Below are positions 7,033 through 14,741 of a stretch of DNA of 33,244 nt, one piece after another; within the stretch, counting starts at the first letter, position 1, and each line of letters begins with the position of its first letter. Under the pieces are notes generated by a model. It searched no databases. It was given only the letters and a program-made list of their open reading frames with translations, and was not told the DNA's origin. The stretch lies in the NCBI GenBank assembly GCA_012026785.1, contig VEOW01000121.1:1-33244 (forward strand), in the 5' to 3' direction. The stretch is from Chloroflexota bacterium (GTDB lineage: Bacteria > Chloroflexota > Limnocylindria > Limnocylindrales > CSP1-4). Position numbers and translations under genes: made by a program.

Positions 7033-8180
7033 AGGCCAGGCGGCGCGTCGTGACGGGCTCGGCGGCATCGGTCAAGCGTCGCCCGACCGTTCGGAAGATC
7101 AAGCCGGCGATCGCGCCCGTCGCCCGCAGGGCTTCGAGCAGCGCGTCCGCCGGGTCGGCCGCGACCGCCAGGTCGGCCGCGTCCGCCGCGGCCCGGCCCG
7201 AACCGAGCTTGCCGGCGGCCCCGATCGACCTGGCGGTCGATCTCGGTCGGGGCCTCGTCCTTGGAAACCCGATCCTCGTCGCCTCCGGCACCTTCGGCTA
7301 TGGGATCGAATACGGCGACGTCGTCGACGTCCAGCGCCTCGGCGCGATCTGCTGCAAGGGCACGACCCTCCGTCCGCGGATCGGCAACCCGACGCCGCGG
7401 GTGACCGAGACGCCCGGCGGGATGCTGAACTCGATCGGGCTCCAGAACCCCGGCGTCGACGCGGTCGTCGAGAAGTACGCCTCGACGTGGGCCGGCTGGC
7501 AGGTCCCGGTCATCGTCAACGTCGCGGGCGAGTCGATCGGCGACTACGTCGAGGTCGTCCGGCGGCTCGACGGCGTTCCGGGCGTGGCGGGCATCGAGCT
7601 GAACATCAGCTGCCCCAACGTCGGCGCCGGCGGAATCCAGTTCGCGATCGACGCCAATGCCGCGGGCGCGGTCACCGCCGCCGTCCGCCGGGCGACCGAC
7701 CTGCCGCTGCTCGTCAAGCTCTCGCCGAACGTCGCCGACGTACGGCCGATCGCGCGGGCCATCGCCGATGGCGGAGCGGACGCGCTGACCGCGGTGAACA
7801 CGCTGTCGGGGATCGCCGTCGCGCCGTCGAGGGCGAGGCCGCTGCTCGGCAACGTCTACGGCGGCCTGTCGGGGCCGGCGATCAAGCCGGTCGCGCTCCG
7901 GATCGTGTACGAGGTCACGCAGGTCGTGGACATTCCGGTCATCGCGATCGGGGGCGTGGCCGAGCTGGCCGACGTCCTCGACTACCTCGCCGTCGGCGCC
8001 GTGGCCGCCCAGGTCGGCACCGCGATCTTCGCCGACCCGGGCCTGCCGGTTCGGCTGATCGGCGAGCTGGCCGACGAGTGCCGGGGGCGGGGACTCGACT
8101 CCTACCGACCCTTGATCGGCACCGCGCTCCCGAAGCGTGCGGCGCCGCCATCTGCCCGCGGCGTCGAATACCGGCCCTGA
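7029..8180 (+). CDS. pyrD: Dihydroorotate dehydrogenase, class 1B catalytic subunit
   Basis: 383 residues from GTG 7029, overlapping pyrK as GTGA. The FMN-dependent TIM barrel oxidises dihydroorotate to orotate. Visible motifs are NPILVASGTFGYG at the barrel start, GGMLNSIGLQNPG, IELNISCPNV with the catalytic Cys expected in class 1 enzymes, LVKLSPN, YGGLSGPAIKPVALR and IPVIAIGGV near the phosphate site. pyrK next to it fixes the type as 1B (NAD-linked). The first 60 or so residues are Ala/Ser/Arg-rich low complexity with no counterpart in the family, so the real start may be further downstream or this is a lineage-specific tail. Confidence 0.93.
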   Translation: MKARRRVVTGSAASVKRRPTVRKIKPAIAPVARRASSSASAGSAATARSAASAAARPEPSLPAAPIDLAVDLGRGLVLGNPILVASGTFGYGIEYGDVVDVQRLGAICCKGTTLRPRIGNPTPRVTETPGGMLNSIGLQNPGVDAVVEKYASTWAGWQVPVIVNVAGESIGDYVEVVRRLDGVPGVAGIELNISCPNVGAGGIQFAIDANAAGAVTAAVRRATDLPLLVKLSPNVADVRPIARAIADGGADALTAVNTLSGIAVAPSRARPLLGNVYGGLSGPAIKPVALRIVYEVTQVVDIPVIAIGGVAELADVLDYLAVGAVAAQVGTAIFADPGLPVRLIGELADECRGRGLDSYRPLIGTALPKRAAPPSARGVEYRP

Positions 8181-8292
8181 GCCGGCAGCCGGGCCGGGAA
8201 CCGCGGGGCCGGGAACCACGGGGCCGTCTCGACCGTCCGTAGCTCGCCGCCAGCAGCAACGCCTACGGCGGCGATCGAGAGGAGGCAGCGCG

Positions 8293-9231
8293 ATGCTGTC
8301 GTTCGGATCGAGGCGGCGGGCGGTCGTCGCCGTCGTCGCCGTCACCCTCATGACCCTCGTCCTTGCGGCCTGTGGCAGTGCGGCGGCGCCGGGCGGCGTC
8401 ACGCCCGCTGGACGCGATGTGGCCGGCGGGGCCACGGCGGCACCGGCGCCGAAGCCGGCCGACGGTGACGGCGAGGAGGCGTCCAACGGCGGCTCGACAG
8501 ACCGGTACGCCCTCGATCGGCCGGACCTGCTGATCATCAAGACCGGCTCGATCGTCATCCAGGTCGCCGGGATCGATGCTGCCCTCTCGGCCGCCACGGA
8601 CGCAATCGCTTCGCTCGGCGGCTACGCGAGTGCCTCGGAACGGTCGGGTGATGACGACGACGCCTACGCCAGCGTGACCTACCGGATCCCGGCCGAGCGG
8701 TGGGAGCAGGCCCTGGCCGCCATTCGCGCGATCGGCGACAAGGTCCTCGACGAGCGGTCGGCGACCGACGACGTTACCGGCCAGGTCGTCGACCTGGGCG
8801 CCCGGATCAAGAACCTCCAGGCGACCGAGGCCGCGTTCCAGCAGATCATGACCCGGGCGACCGCGATCAAGGACGTCCTGGCCGTCCAGGCCGAGCTGAC
8901 CCAGGTTCGGGGTGAGATCGAGCAGCTGACGGCCCAGAAGAACCGTCTCGAGGAGCAGGCGGCGCTGTCCACCCTGATGGTGACGTTCTCGCTGAAGTCC
9001 GACCCCGTCGTCACCTCGACCAAGGAGTTCGACCCGGGGACCGAGGTCAACGAGGCGACGGCGAGCCTGGTCCGGATCCTCCAGGCCGTTGCCGCCGCCG
9101 GCATCTGGTTCGGCATCGTCTGGCTGCCGATCCTGCTGGTCATCGGCGTCGTCGTCCTGCTCGCGTACGCGATCGTCCGCCGGATCCGTCGATCCTCGGC
9201 GGCGGAATTCGCTCCGCACGGGGGCGTCTGA
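8293..9231 (+). CDS. DUF4349-type lipoprotein
   Basis: 312 residues from ATG 8293, with GAGAGGAGGC upstream as ribosome-binding site. The N-terminus is a lipoprotein signal with lipobox LAAC. A disordered Ala/Pro/Gly region follows. The DUF4349 core starts near LLIIKTGSIVIQV and runs through ATDAIASLGGYAS, VTYRIPAERWEQAL and LGARIKNLQATE, then a coiled-coil helix (VQAELTQVRGEIEQLTAQ). A final membrane helix (IWFGIVWLPILLVIGVVVLLA) and basic end anchor it. Anchored at both ends, it should sit on the outer face of the membrane. The biochemical role of DUF4349 is unknown. It lies between pyrD and pyrE but shows no link to pyrimidine synthesis. Confidence 0.82.
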   Translation: MLSFGSRRRAVVAVVAVTLMTLVLAACGSAAAPGGVTPAGRDVAGGATAAPAPKPADGDGEEASNGGSTDRYALDRPDLLIIKTGSIVIQVAGIDAALSAATDAIASLGGYASASERSGDDDDAYASVTYRIPAERWEQALAAIRAIGDKVLDERSATDDVTGQVVDLGARIKNLQATEAAFQQIMTRATAIKDVLAVQAELTQVRGEIEQLTAQKNRLEEQAALSTLMVTFSLKSDPVVTSTKEFDPGTEVNEATASLVRILQAVAAAGIWFGIVWLPILLVIGVVVLLAYAIVRRIRRSSAAEFAPHGGV

Positions 9232-9510
9232 CCGCCGCAACCGCACCGACAGGCAGTCGTGTCCGGGCCAGATTCGAAACCTATTCGACGCCGGCCTTCG
9301 ATCTGGGCCCCTTCAGCCTTCCAGTCGGATGGAGCGTCGCACCATCCCGCCGTGTTTCGAATGGCTACTCGAATGTTGTCCCGGCAGCGCTGCCCAACCC
9401 GTCGAGCCGAGGCTGGTCTGCCGAATGGGTTTCGAAAGTCGGATCGCCAGCGCCGCTGGAGATCAGCTTCGATCCGGCCCTCGGACCGTTCGCCTCTTAC
9501 ACTTCGGCGC
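9232..9510 (+). promoter_or_regulatory. Intergenic region with leaderless-type pyrE promoter and a TTCGAA cluster
   Basis: No gene is seen in these 279 bp. TACACT at 9498-9503 ends 7 nt before GTG 9511 with no ribosome-binding site, so pyrE is probably leaderless. The region also holds three TTCGAA hexamers (9273, 9356, 9431) plus near-copies such as ACTCGAATG and ATTCGACG, a density far above chance. These may be protein-binding sites. No convincing -35 box, hairpin or riboswitch was recognised. Confidence 0.45.
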
Positions 9511-10185
9511 GTGACCTCCATCAAGCCCGGCGCCGAGCTTGCCGCGCGCGCCGCGATCACCGCTCGGACCGAGGCCCTGTTCCGGAGCTCCGGCGCGCTT
9601 CGCGATGGCCACTTCCGCCTGAAGAGCGGGCGCCACTCGGGCGCCTACCTGGAGAAGTTCGCCGTTCTGTCCGATCCCGCGGCGACGAGCGAGCTGTGCG
9701 GTTTCTGGGCCGGCCGGTTCCGGGGCGCCGACGGGCGCCCGGTCGTCGATCTCGTGGCCGGGCCGACGACCGGTGGGGTCATCTTGGCCTTCGAGACCGG
9801 GCGCCAGCTTGGCACGCGGGCGATCTTCGCCGAGGAGGTTCGCGGCGAGGATGGGGCAACGAGCCGGGAGTTTCGGCGTGGGTTCGCGATCCGACCCGGC
9901 GAGCGGGTGCTGCTCGTCGACGACATCCTCACGCCCGGCGGCTCGCTGCTCGCGATGCTGCCCGCGGTCGAGGCGGCGGGCGGCGAGATCGTCGGCTGCG
10001 TCGTGCTCGTCGCCCGCTCGGGCGGGCTGGCCAGCCTGGTCTCGCCCTCCAGTCGCCGCGTCTACCCACTCGAGGCCCTGTGGATCCTGGACCTCGAGAC
10101 CTACGAGCCGGGCGCCGACACCTGCCCGGGCTGCCGCGCCGGCGAGGCGCTCATGCGCCCCGGCAGCAGCGGGGCCGTCGGGTGA
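9511..10185 (+). CDS. pyrE: Orotate phosphoribosyltransferase
   Basis: 224 residues from GTG 9511. The enzyme joins orotate to PRPP to form OMP. The 13-residue PRPP motif appears as VLLVDDILTPGGSLLAML. Upstream are LKSGRHSGAYLEKF, typical of the OPRTase N-terminus, and DLVAGPTTGGVILAF in the core. The end (CPGCRAGEALMRPGSSG) has two Cys seen in the longer OPRTases of some lineages. TACACT 7 nt before the start suggests a leaderless mRNA. The stop overlaps the GTG of the next gene by 4 nt. Confidence 0.92.
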   Translation: MTSIKPGAELAARAAITARTEALFRSSGALRDGHFRLKSGRHSGAYLEKFAVLSDPAATSELCGFWAGRFRGADGRPVVDLVAGPTTGGVILAFETGRQLGTRAIFAEEVRGEDGATSREFRRGFAIRPGERVLLVDDILTPGGSLLAMLPAVEAAGGEIVGCVVLVARSGGLASLVSPSSRRVYPLEALWILDLETYEPGADTCPGCRAGEALMRPGSSGAVG

Positions 10186-10523
10186 GCCGCAGCCGGGTCC
10201 TCGTCCTCCTCGTCGCGATCGTCGTCGCGGCCTGCGGTCCCGGGCCGTCTGCGCAGCCGGGCGAGACTCCCGACGTGTCATCGCCGGTGGCAGGGGTGAT
10301 CGTCGCGGTCGACTCGGCCGGGCTGAGCGACGTCCGCTCGTTCACGCTCCGGACTGACTCGGGCTTCGCCTTCGAGTTCCAGGTCGGGCCGCTCGAGAAC
10401 GCCACCGAGTTCCCGCTGGGCCACCTCGGCGAGCACCTCGCCAGCAGCGAGCCCGTCCGCGTCTGGTTCCGGGAGGAAGGTGGTGCCCGGGTCGTCTACC
10501 GCATCGAGGACGCCGCCGACTGA
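10182..10523 (+). CDS. Small lipoprotein, unknown function
   Basis: 113 residues from GTG 10182, overlapping the pyrE stop as GTGA. The signal sequence (RVLVLLVAIVVAAC) ends in a lipobox with Cys at about residue 19, followed by a Pro/Ser-rich linker. The remaining 80 residues look like a small beta domain: GVIVAVDSAGLSDVRSFTLR, then EFQVGPLENATEFPLGHLGEHL and RVVYRIEDA. The pattern resembles short OB-like lipoproteins, but no family is certain. The GTGA overlap means it is translated with pyrE; a functional link is not obvious. Confidence 0.7.
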   Translation: MSRSRVLVLLVAIVVAACGPGPSAQPGETPDVSSPVAGVIVAVDSAGLSDVRSFTLRTDSGFAFEFQVGPLENATEFPLGHLGEHLASSEPVRVWFREEGGARVVYRIEDAAD

Positions 10524-10600
10524 CACGCGGCACCAGGGCCACATACCAGATGGAGGACGCCCGCGACTGACGTCCGGCACCTGGGTCACATCTCAACTGA
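10506..10600 (+). repeat. 47-bp imperfect direct duplication after the lipoprotein gene
   Basis: GAGGACGCCGCCGACTGACA at 10506 and GAGGACGCCCGCGACTGACG at 10553 begin two copies with a period of 47 bp. Each copy continues with a CGGCACC-GGG-CACAT core. The first copy includes the last codons and stop of the lipoprotein gene. The second runs into the left end of the inverted-repeat element that starts at 10577, so the first copy carries a degenerate version of that element's end. Confidence 0.6.
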
Positions 10601-10802
10601 TTTGAACGTCCGGGGCCTCCTGCGCCTGGTAAGGCGTGCTGTGGTCGCCCAGGCGCTTCCTGAGATCTTCGCCTCCACGCTTGACGAGGCGTACTGATTG
10701 TGGGCTCGCGCGCACAGATCGCTCGCCGGCCGGGGATTCGAGCCGCGAGCGGGCACTACTGACGCGGGGGCGTTCAATTGAGTTGAGAAGCAGGCCAGGT
10801 TG
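10577..10802. repeat. Inverted-repeat intergenic element, copy 1
   Basis: The left end (10577-10608) contains CATCTCAACTGATTTGAACG and the right end (10771-10802) contains CGTTCAATTGAGTTGAGAAG, its near reverse complement. Outer flanks CACCTGGG and CCAGGTTG also pair. The 160-bp interior has no ORF with coding character. Related ends bound elements at 18224, 18474 and 24781. The element fills the gap between two convergent genes. It looks like a non-autonomous MITE/BIME-like repeat; transposition has not been shown and no clear target-site duplication is visible. Confidence 0.6.
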
Positions 10803-10808
10803 CGGCTC

Positions 10809-10850
10809 GAGTGGATTGGCTGGCGGCGGGAGTGGATTGGCTGGCGGCTC
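10809..10850 (+). repeat. 21-bp tandem repeat, two copies
   Basis: GAGTGGATTGGCTGGCGG occurs at 10809 and again at 10830, giving two 21-bp units that differ only in the last bases. It sits just outside the right end of the inverted-repeat element and 33 bp before the stop of the convergent thioredoxin-fold gene. No function is evident. Confidence 0.7.
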
Positions 10851-10882
10851 GCGTGGCTGGGTGCAGACCGGGCCCCGGCGGT

Positions 10883-11881
10883 TCAGCTGACGGCTTCGAG
10901 GGCCGCGCGGAGCTCCGATTCGCCGACGGTGCCTTCGAACGAGCCGCGGATCGTCCCTGACTCGTTGACGACGAAGAGCCACGGCTCGGTGAGCAGGCCC
11001 CACTCGTCGACGGACGGCACGGGCGTCAGCTGGTCATCGGTCAGGACCGGCTTCAGCTGGCTGCCGTCCCATGCGAGCTGGTACGGCTCGACGTTGATGA
11101 AGGTGACCGACGGGAACTCGTCCACGAACGGCTTGACCTTCTCGAGCGTCGGGCCGCAGACCGCGCTGGTGCAGAACTTCGGGGTCGCAAACACCAGCAC
11201 GAACGGCTCATGGGCGGCCAGTGCCTCGTCGACCGAGGTCTCGTAGAAGCGCGGCTCGGGATCCTCGTCGCTCGACAGCTTGGCGAGATCGCCCCCGACG
11301 TCGTCGGCGGTCGGCGTCTTCGAGGCGGGCGCGGCCTCACCGACCCGCTTCGTCACGCCCGTCGGGTGCACCTGGAAGCCAGCCCGGGCGACCTCCTCGG
11401 CGCCGCCGGCCGCGGTCCGGACCTCGGCGCCCCAGATCCCGCTCTCGCCGAGGTCGACGTTCACGACGTACAGGCCGCGGCTGCCTTCGATCGCCCACAC
11501 GAACTCGCCCTCCGCGGTCGCGGCTGGCTGATCGGGATCGCGCCCGAGGTCGAAGAACGCCACCTCGAGCGTCCGGTCCGGCGTGGCGATCGAGCGGTTC
11601 TGGCCGTCGAGGAGCCCGATCAGGATTCGGTTCTGGCCGCAGACCTGGAGGCTGCTGGCAATGACCGGGAGAACGGTCGCCGAACGCCCCTCCGCGATCC
11701 ACGCCTCGGCATCCGCCTGCGACACCTCGGGGGCGGCCGGACAGGCGTCCGCGGCGGGTGATCCGGCGGGGCTGGACTGGGGCTGGCTCGAGCCCGGAGA
11801 AGCGCCCTGGCCACCCGTGCAGGCGCCGACGACGATCGCCAGGGCGAGCAGCGACGACGGAAGGGTTCGAGGGGATGTCAC
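10883..11881 (-). CDS. Thioredoxin-fold lipoprotein, possible SCO-like assembly factor
   Basis: 332 residues from GTG 11881. A lipoprotein signal (LLALAIVVGAC) is followed by a Ser/Pro linker. A middle domain (about residues 45-190) has beta-rich character. The C-terminal domain (about 215-332) is thioredoxin-like: FVLVFATPKFCTSAVCGPTLEKV holds a C-x4-C in the usual active-site place, followed by FINVEP and the cis-Pro-like region TEPWLFVVNESG. The C-x4-C spacing differs from classical CxxC. It is divergent from the heme A/O synthase fusion, so a role in copper or thiol handling during cytochrome oxidase assembly is plausible inference. TACGCT lies 6 nt before the start. The open frame continues upstream only as a shadow of ctaA. 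Confidence 0.75.
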   Translation of the reverse strand: MTSPRTLPSSLLALAIVVGACTGGQGASPGSSQPQSSPAGSPAADACPAAPEVSQADAEAWIAEGRSATVLPVIASSLQVCGQNRILIGLLDGQNRSIATPDRTLEVAFFDLGRDPDQPAATAEGEFVWAIEGSRGLYVVNVDLGESGIWGAEVRTAAGGAEEVARAGFQVHPTGVTKRVGEAAPASKTPTADDVGGDLAKLSSDEDPEPRFYETSVDEALAAHEPFVLVFATPKFCTSAVCGPTLEKVKPFVDEFPSVTFINVEPYQLAWDGSQLKPVLTDDQLTPVPSVDEWGLLTEPWLFVVNESGTIRGSFEGTVGESELRAALEAVS

Positions 11882-11893
11882 GGTGACAGCGTA
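11882..11893 (-). promoter_or_regulatory. Leaderless-type promoter of the thioredoxin-fold lipoprotein gene
   Basis: On the minus strand TACGCT (11893-11888) is followed by GTCACC and then GTG 11881, a 6-nt spacing, with no Shine-Dalgarno sequence. The fit to TANNNT is good; a -35 box is not clear. Confidence 0.4.
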
Positions 11894-11900
11894 GCCCGAG

Positions 11901-11944
11901 CGGCCTGACCGTGGCTTCGAGACGGCCTGACCGTGGCTTCGAGG
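11901..11944 (+). repeat. 22-bp tandem repeat in the divergent promoter region
   Basis: CGGCCTGACCGTGGCTTCGA occurs at 11901 and 11923, giving two 22-bp units that differ at one base. A period of about two helical turns would place two sites on the same DNA face. It lies between the thioredoxin-fold gene and ctaA-ctaB, so it could be a regulator site controlling either, or a neutral duplication. Confidence 0.65.
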
Positions 11945-11953
11945 GCCATTCGA

Positions 11954-11979
11954 TAGAATGCCCGGGCACCCCCGGAGGA
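11954..11979 (+). promoter_or_regulatory. Putative ctaA-ctaB -10 box and ribosome-binding site
   Basis: TAGAAT at 11954-11959 resembles a -10 hexamer. GGAGGA at 11974-11979 is a strong Shine-Dalgarno sequence 4-5 nt before TTG 11984, and this is what fixes the unusual TTG start of the fusion gene. No -35 box is certain. Confidence 0.45.
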
Positions 11980-11983
11980 TCGC

Positions 11984-13855
11984 TTGACCCGCTTCCAGCG
12001 GCTCGCCGTTGCGACCGTCGTCCTGACATTCGCCCTCGTCGTGATCGGCGTCATCGTGCGCGCCACCGACTCGGGCATGGCCTGCCCCCACTGGCCCGGT
12101 TGTTTCGAAGGCCAGTTCCTGCCGACCCTCGATGCCGGCTTCGGCGTCTGGATCGAGTGGATCCACCGGACCGTCGCGGCGCTCATCGGCGTCCTGATCC
12201 TGGGGATGGCGGCCGCGGCCCTCCTCGACCACCGCGACCGCCGATCCATCCTATGGCCCGCGATCGTCGCCGTCGGTCTGGTCGGCTTCCAGGCATGGTT
12301 GGGTCGCGAGACCGTCCGCCTGGGAAATTCGGGCGAGTCGGTGACGGCACACCTCGCCGCGGCGATGGCCCTCGAGGGGCTGCTGGTCTACCTGCTGGTC
12401 CGAGCCTGGTATCCGGGTCGACTGGGGCGGGCCGGCAGCCAGCGGTTCACGCTCCTCGCGGTCTTCGGGGCCGCGGCGACCTTCGCGCTGCTGCTCTTCG
12501 GCTCGAACGTCACCGCCCGCGACGCCGGCCTCGTGTTCGGAGACTGGCCACTCATGAACGGCGAGGTCATCCCGAGCGTCCCGGCCGGCCGCGACGACCT
12601 GGCGGTCCTGTTCACCACCCACGCCCTCCATCGCTACGTGGCGGCCGTGGTGCTCGTGATCCTTGTCGCCGTCGCCGTGGCGGCATGGCGGCGCCGGGCC
12701 GCTCATCCACGCCTCGCCTGGCTGGCCGGCGGGATCTTCCTCGCCTACGTCGTGCAGGTCGGGATCGGCGCCCTGCAGATCACAACGGCCCTGGCGCCGT
12801 GGGCCCAGACGCTCCACGTCGCCTTCGGCGCGCTCATCTGGGGCGGCTCGGTCGCGCTCGCGACGGCGGCCTACCTCTCTGCCCGGATGACGGTCGTGCC
12901 GTGGGCGCCGTCCGGGGCGGGCGTCGGAGACGACGAAGGCGTCGCCAGGCCATCGATTGGCGACACCGTCCGCGCGTATGTCGCGCTCACCAAGCCGAGG
13001 ATCATCGAACTGCTGCTGATCACGACCGTTCCGGCGATGGTCCTTGCCACCCGCGAGGTTCCCGGCATCGCGTTCACCGACTGGGCACGGATCGCGATCT
13101 GGACGCTCGTCTGCGGCACCCTGGCAGCAGGCTCGGCCAACGCCATCAACCAGTATCTCGAGCGGGACATCGACAGCCGGATGGCTCGAACCCGACGCCG
13201 CCCGCTGCCGGCCAACGCCGTCGAGCCCGAGCGGGCCATGGTCTTCGGGATCGTCCTCGGGATCGTCTCGGTCGCCGCCATGGCGTGGGCGGTCAACCTC
13301 GTCGCGGCCTTCCTGACGCTCCTCGCGATCGGCTTCTACGTCGTCGTCTACACGATCCTCCTGAAGCGGAGCACGCCCCAGAACATCGTCATCGGCGGCG
13401 CCGCCGGTGCCCTGCCGCCGGTCATCGGTTGGGCCGCGGTGACCGGCAACGTCACGATCCCCGCCCTGCTGCTCTTCGCGGTCGTCTTCTACTGGACGCC
13501 ACCGCACTTCTGGGCGCTGGCGCTGCGGATCCGGAACGACTACGCCGCGGCCGGGGTGCCGATGCTGCCGGTCGTTCGCGGCATCGCCGAGACGAGCCGC
13601 CAGATCGGCCTCTACACAATCCTGCTCGTGGCGCTGACGATCGTCTTCGGGATCGTCGCCCGGATGGGCGTCATCTATCTCGCCGCCGCGATCGTCCTTG
13701 GCGCGCTGTTCCTGTGGCGGGCCTTCGTGCTGTGGCGCCAGGGCACCTCGCCCGAGGCATCGACCGCCCAGGCCGTGCGGCTCTACCGCTACTCGATCAG
13801 CTACCTGACGCTGCTCTTCGCGGCCGTCGCTCTCGACGCGATCGTCGTCCTCTAG
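11984..13855 (+). CDS. ctaA-ctaB: Fused heme A synthase (COX15/CtaA) and heme O synthase (CtaB)
   Basis: 623 residues from TTG 11984, chosen for its GGAGGA ribosome-binding site. Residues 1 to about 320 are a COX15/CtaA membrane domain: RATDSGMACPHWPGC carries the paired Cys (34 and 40) of the extracytoplasmic loop, and EWIHR holds the first heme-ligand His; later TAHL and THALHR give further His. Residues from about 326 are a UbiA-family protoheme IX farnesyltransferase: YVALTKPRIIELLL, the NQYLERDIDSRMARTRRRPL Asp-rich motif, and VFYWTPPHFWALAL. Together the halves convert heme B to heme O and then heme A for an aa3-type oxidase. The order in the protein (A before O) is opposite to the reaction order. 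No oxidase subunits are in the window. Confidence 0.93.
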   Translation: MTRFQRLAVATVVLTFALVVIGVIVRATDSGMACPHWPGCFEGQFLPTLDAGFGVWIEWIHRTVAALIGVLILGMAAAALLDHRDRRSILWPAIVAVGLVGFQAWLGRETVRLGNSGESVTAHLAAAMALEGLLVYLLVRAWYPGRLGRAGSQRFTLLAVFGAAATFALLLFGSNVTARDAGLVFGDWPLMNGEVIPSVPAGRDDLAVLFTTHALHRYVAAVVLVILVAVAVAAWRRRAAHPRLAWLAGGIFLAYVVQVGIGALQITTALAPWAQTLHVAFGALIWGGSVALATAAYLSARMTVVPWAPSGAGVGDDEGVARPSIGDTVRAYVALTKPRIIELLLITTVPAMVLATREVPGIAFTDWARIAIWTLVCGTLAAGSANAINQYLERDIDSRMARTRRRPLPANAVEPERAMVFGIVLGIVSVAAMAWAVNLVAAFLTLLAIGFYVVVYTILLKRSTPQNIVIGGAAGALPPVIGWAAVTGNVTIPALLLFAVVFYWTPPHFWALALRIRNDYAAAGVPMLPVVRGIAETSRQIGLYTILLVALTIVFGIVARMGVIYLAAAIVLGALFLWRAFVLWRQGTSPEASTAQAVRLYRYSISYLTLLFAAVALDAIVVL

Positions 13856-13896
13856 CCGTCACGGAACCACCGGCGTCTCGGCCGCGTCCTGCCGGC

Positions 13897-14457
13897 ATGC
13901 CGACATCACCGCGGCCGTCGCGCCGCCTCGCCCCGCTCCTGCCCATCGCCGCCGCCTTCGCCCTGCTCGGGGCACCCGGCGCCGTCCTCGCCGACTGCAT
14001 GATGCCGCCGCCGATCGAGGAGGCGGTCAAGTCAGCCGAGGTCGTGTTCGTCGGAACCGTGGTCGCGGTCCAGGACCAGGGTCGTCGCGCAACCGTCGAG
14101 GTCGAGGAGGTCTGGCGCGGTCCCGACCTGCCGGTGACGACGGTCGTCCTCGGCGGCCAGGGTGAGGGCTTGACCTCGGTCGATCGAACGTACGAGGTCG
14201 GGATGAAGTACGTCTTCTTCCCGTCGGTCGACCCGGAATCAAGGGCCCTCGTCGACAACCTCTGCACGAACACCACCCCGTGGCAGGACGACTACGAGGC
14301 GGTCCGCCCGGCCGAGGCTCGACCGCCCATCGGCGAGCCGAGCACCGAGCCCGTCGGGTTCGACGTCGCCAGCCTCGTCCCGATCGGGGGCCTTGTCCTC
14401 GTCGTCAGTGGTGTGCTGCTCGTCGTCGGCCTCGTGGCGCGCGGCCGGGAGGCCTGA
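13897..14457 (+). CDS. Secreted, C-terminally anchored TIMP/netrin-like protein
   Basis: 186 residues from ATG 13897. A signal peptide (LLPIAAAFALLGAPGAVLA) leads straight into DCMMPPPIEEAVKSAEVVFVGTVVAV. The mature N-terminal Cys, the AD/AE-VFVG strand and the EVEEVWRGP segment, with a later paired Cys in DNLCTNT, are the pattern of the netrin/TIMP-like OB fold found in many short bacterial secreted proteins. A membrane helix (VPIGGLVLVVSGVLLVVGLVA) ends the protein, followed by RGREA. It probably sits outside the membrane. The function is unknown. It starts 41 bp after ctaB, possibly in the same transcript. Confidence 0.72.
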   Translation: MPTSPRPSRRLAPLLPIAAAFALLGAPGAVLADCMMPPPIEEAVKSAEVVFVGTVVAVQDQGRRATVEVEEVWRGPDLPVTTVVLGGQGEGLTSVDRTYEVGMKYVFFPSVDPESRALVDNLCTNTTPWQDDYEAVRPAEARPPIGEPSTEPVGFDVASLVPIGGLVLVVSGVLLVVGLVARGREA

Positions 14458-14741
14458 CGGTCCGGTTGACGGCTTCGTCCGGCTCAGCCGAAGAGGCGCC
14501 CAGACTCGGGTTCGGTCGTCCCTGTCGCTCACGAGCGCCAAACGATGTCCCAAGGCCATAGCCGTGCCCCATCGTGGGCCACTCTCGCCGTTCGACGGTC
14601 GAATGGCGCGTCGGCGCGACAATCGAGCCCGGAACGGAGCTGCAGCGGGCCATGAGGGCCTGACTGGCACGCTTCGCCGGCCGATTGGCGCCCACAAGCG
14701 ACAAGGATGGGGAGCGGCGCATGGCAGAGCACGCCGCGATG
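14458..14741. other. Convergent intergenic region with a hairpin at 14586-14608
   Basis: No gene is seen in these 284 bp between two convergent genes. CGCCGTTCGA (14586-14595) and TCGAATGGCG (14599-14608) pair as a 10-bp stem with one G-T pair and a 3-nt loop. With genes entering from both sides it may act as a bidirectional terminator, although no T tract follows. The stem contains the TTCGA motif common in this window. Confidence 0.4.

Noticed and set aside
11944-11984. Riboswitch or cobalamin-type leader before ctaA-ctaB
   Set aside because: The leader after the likely -10 box is under 25 nt, too short for a known riboswitch, and no conserved core is visible.
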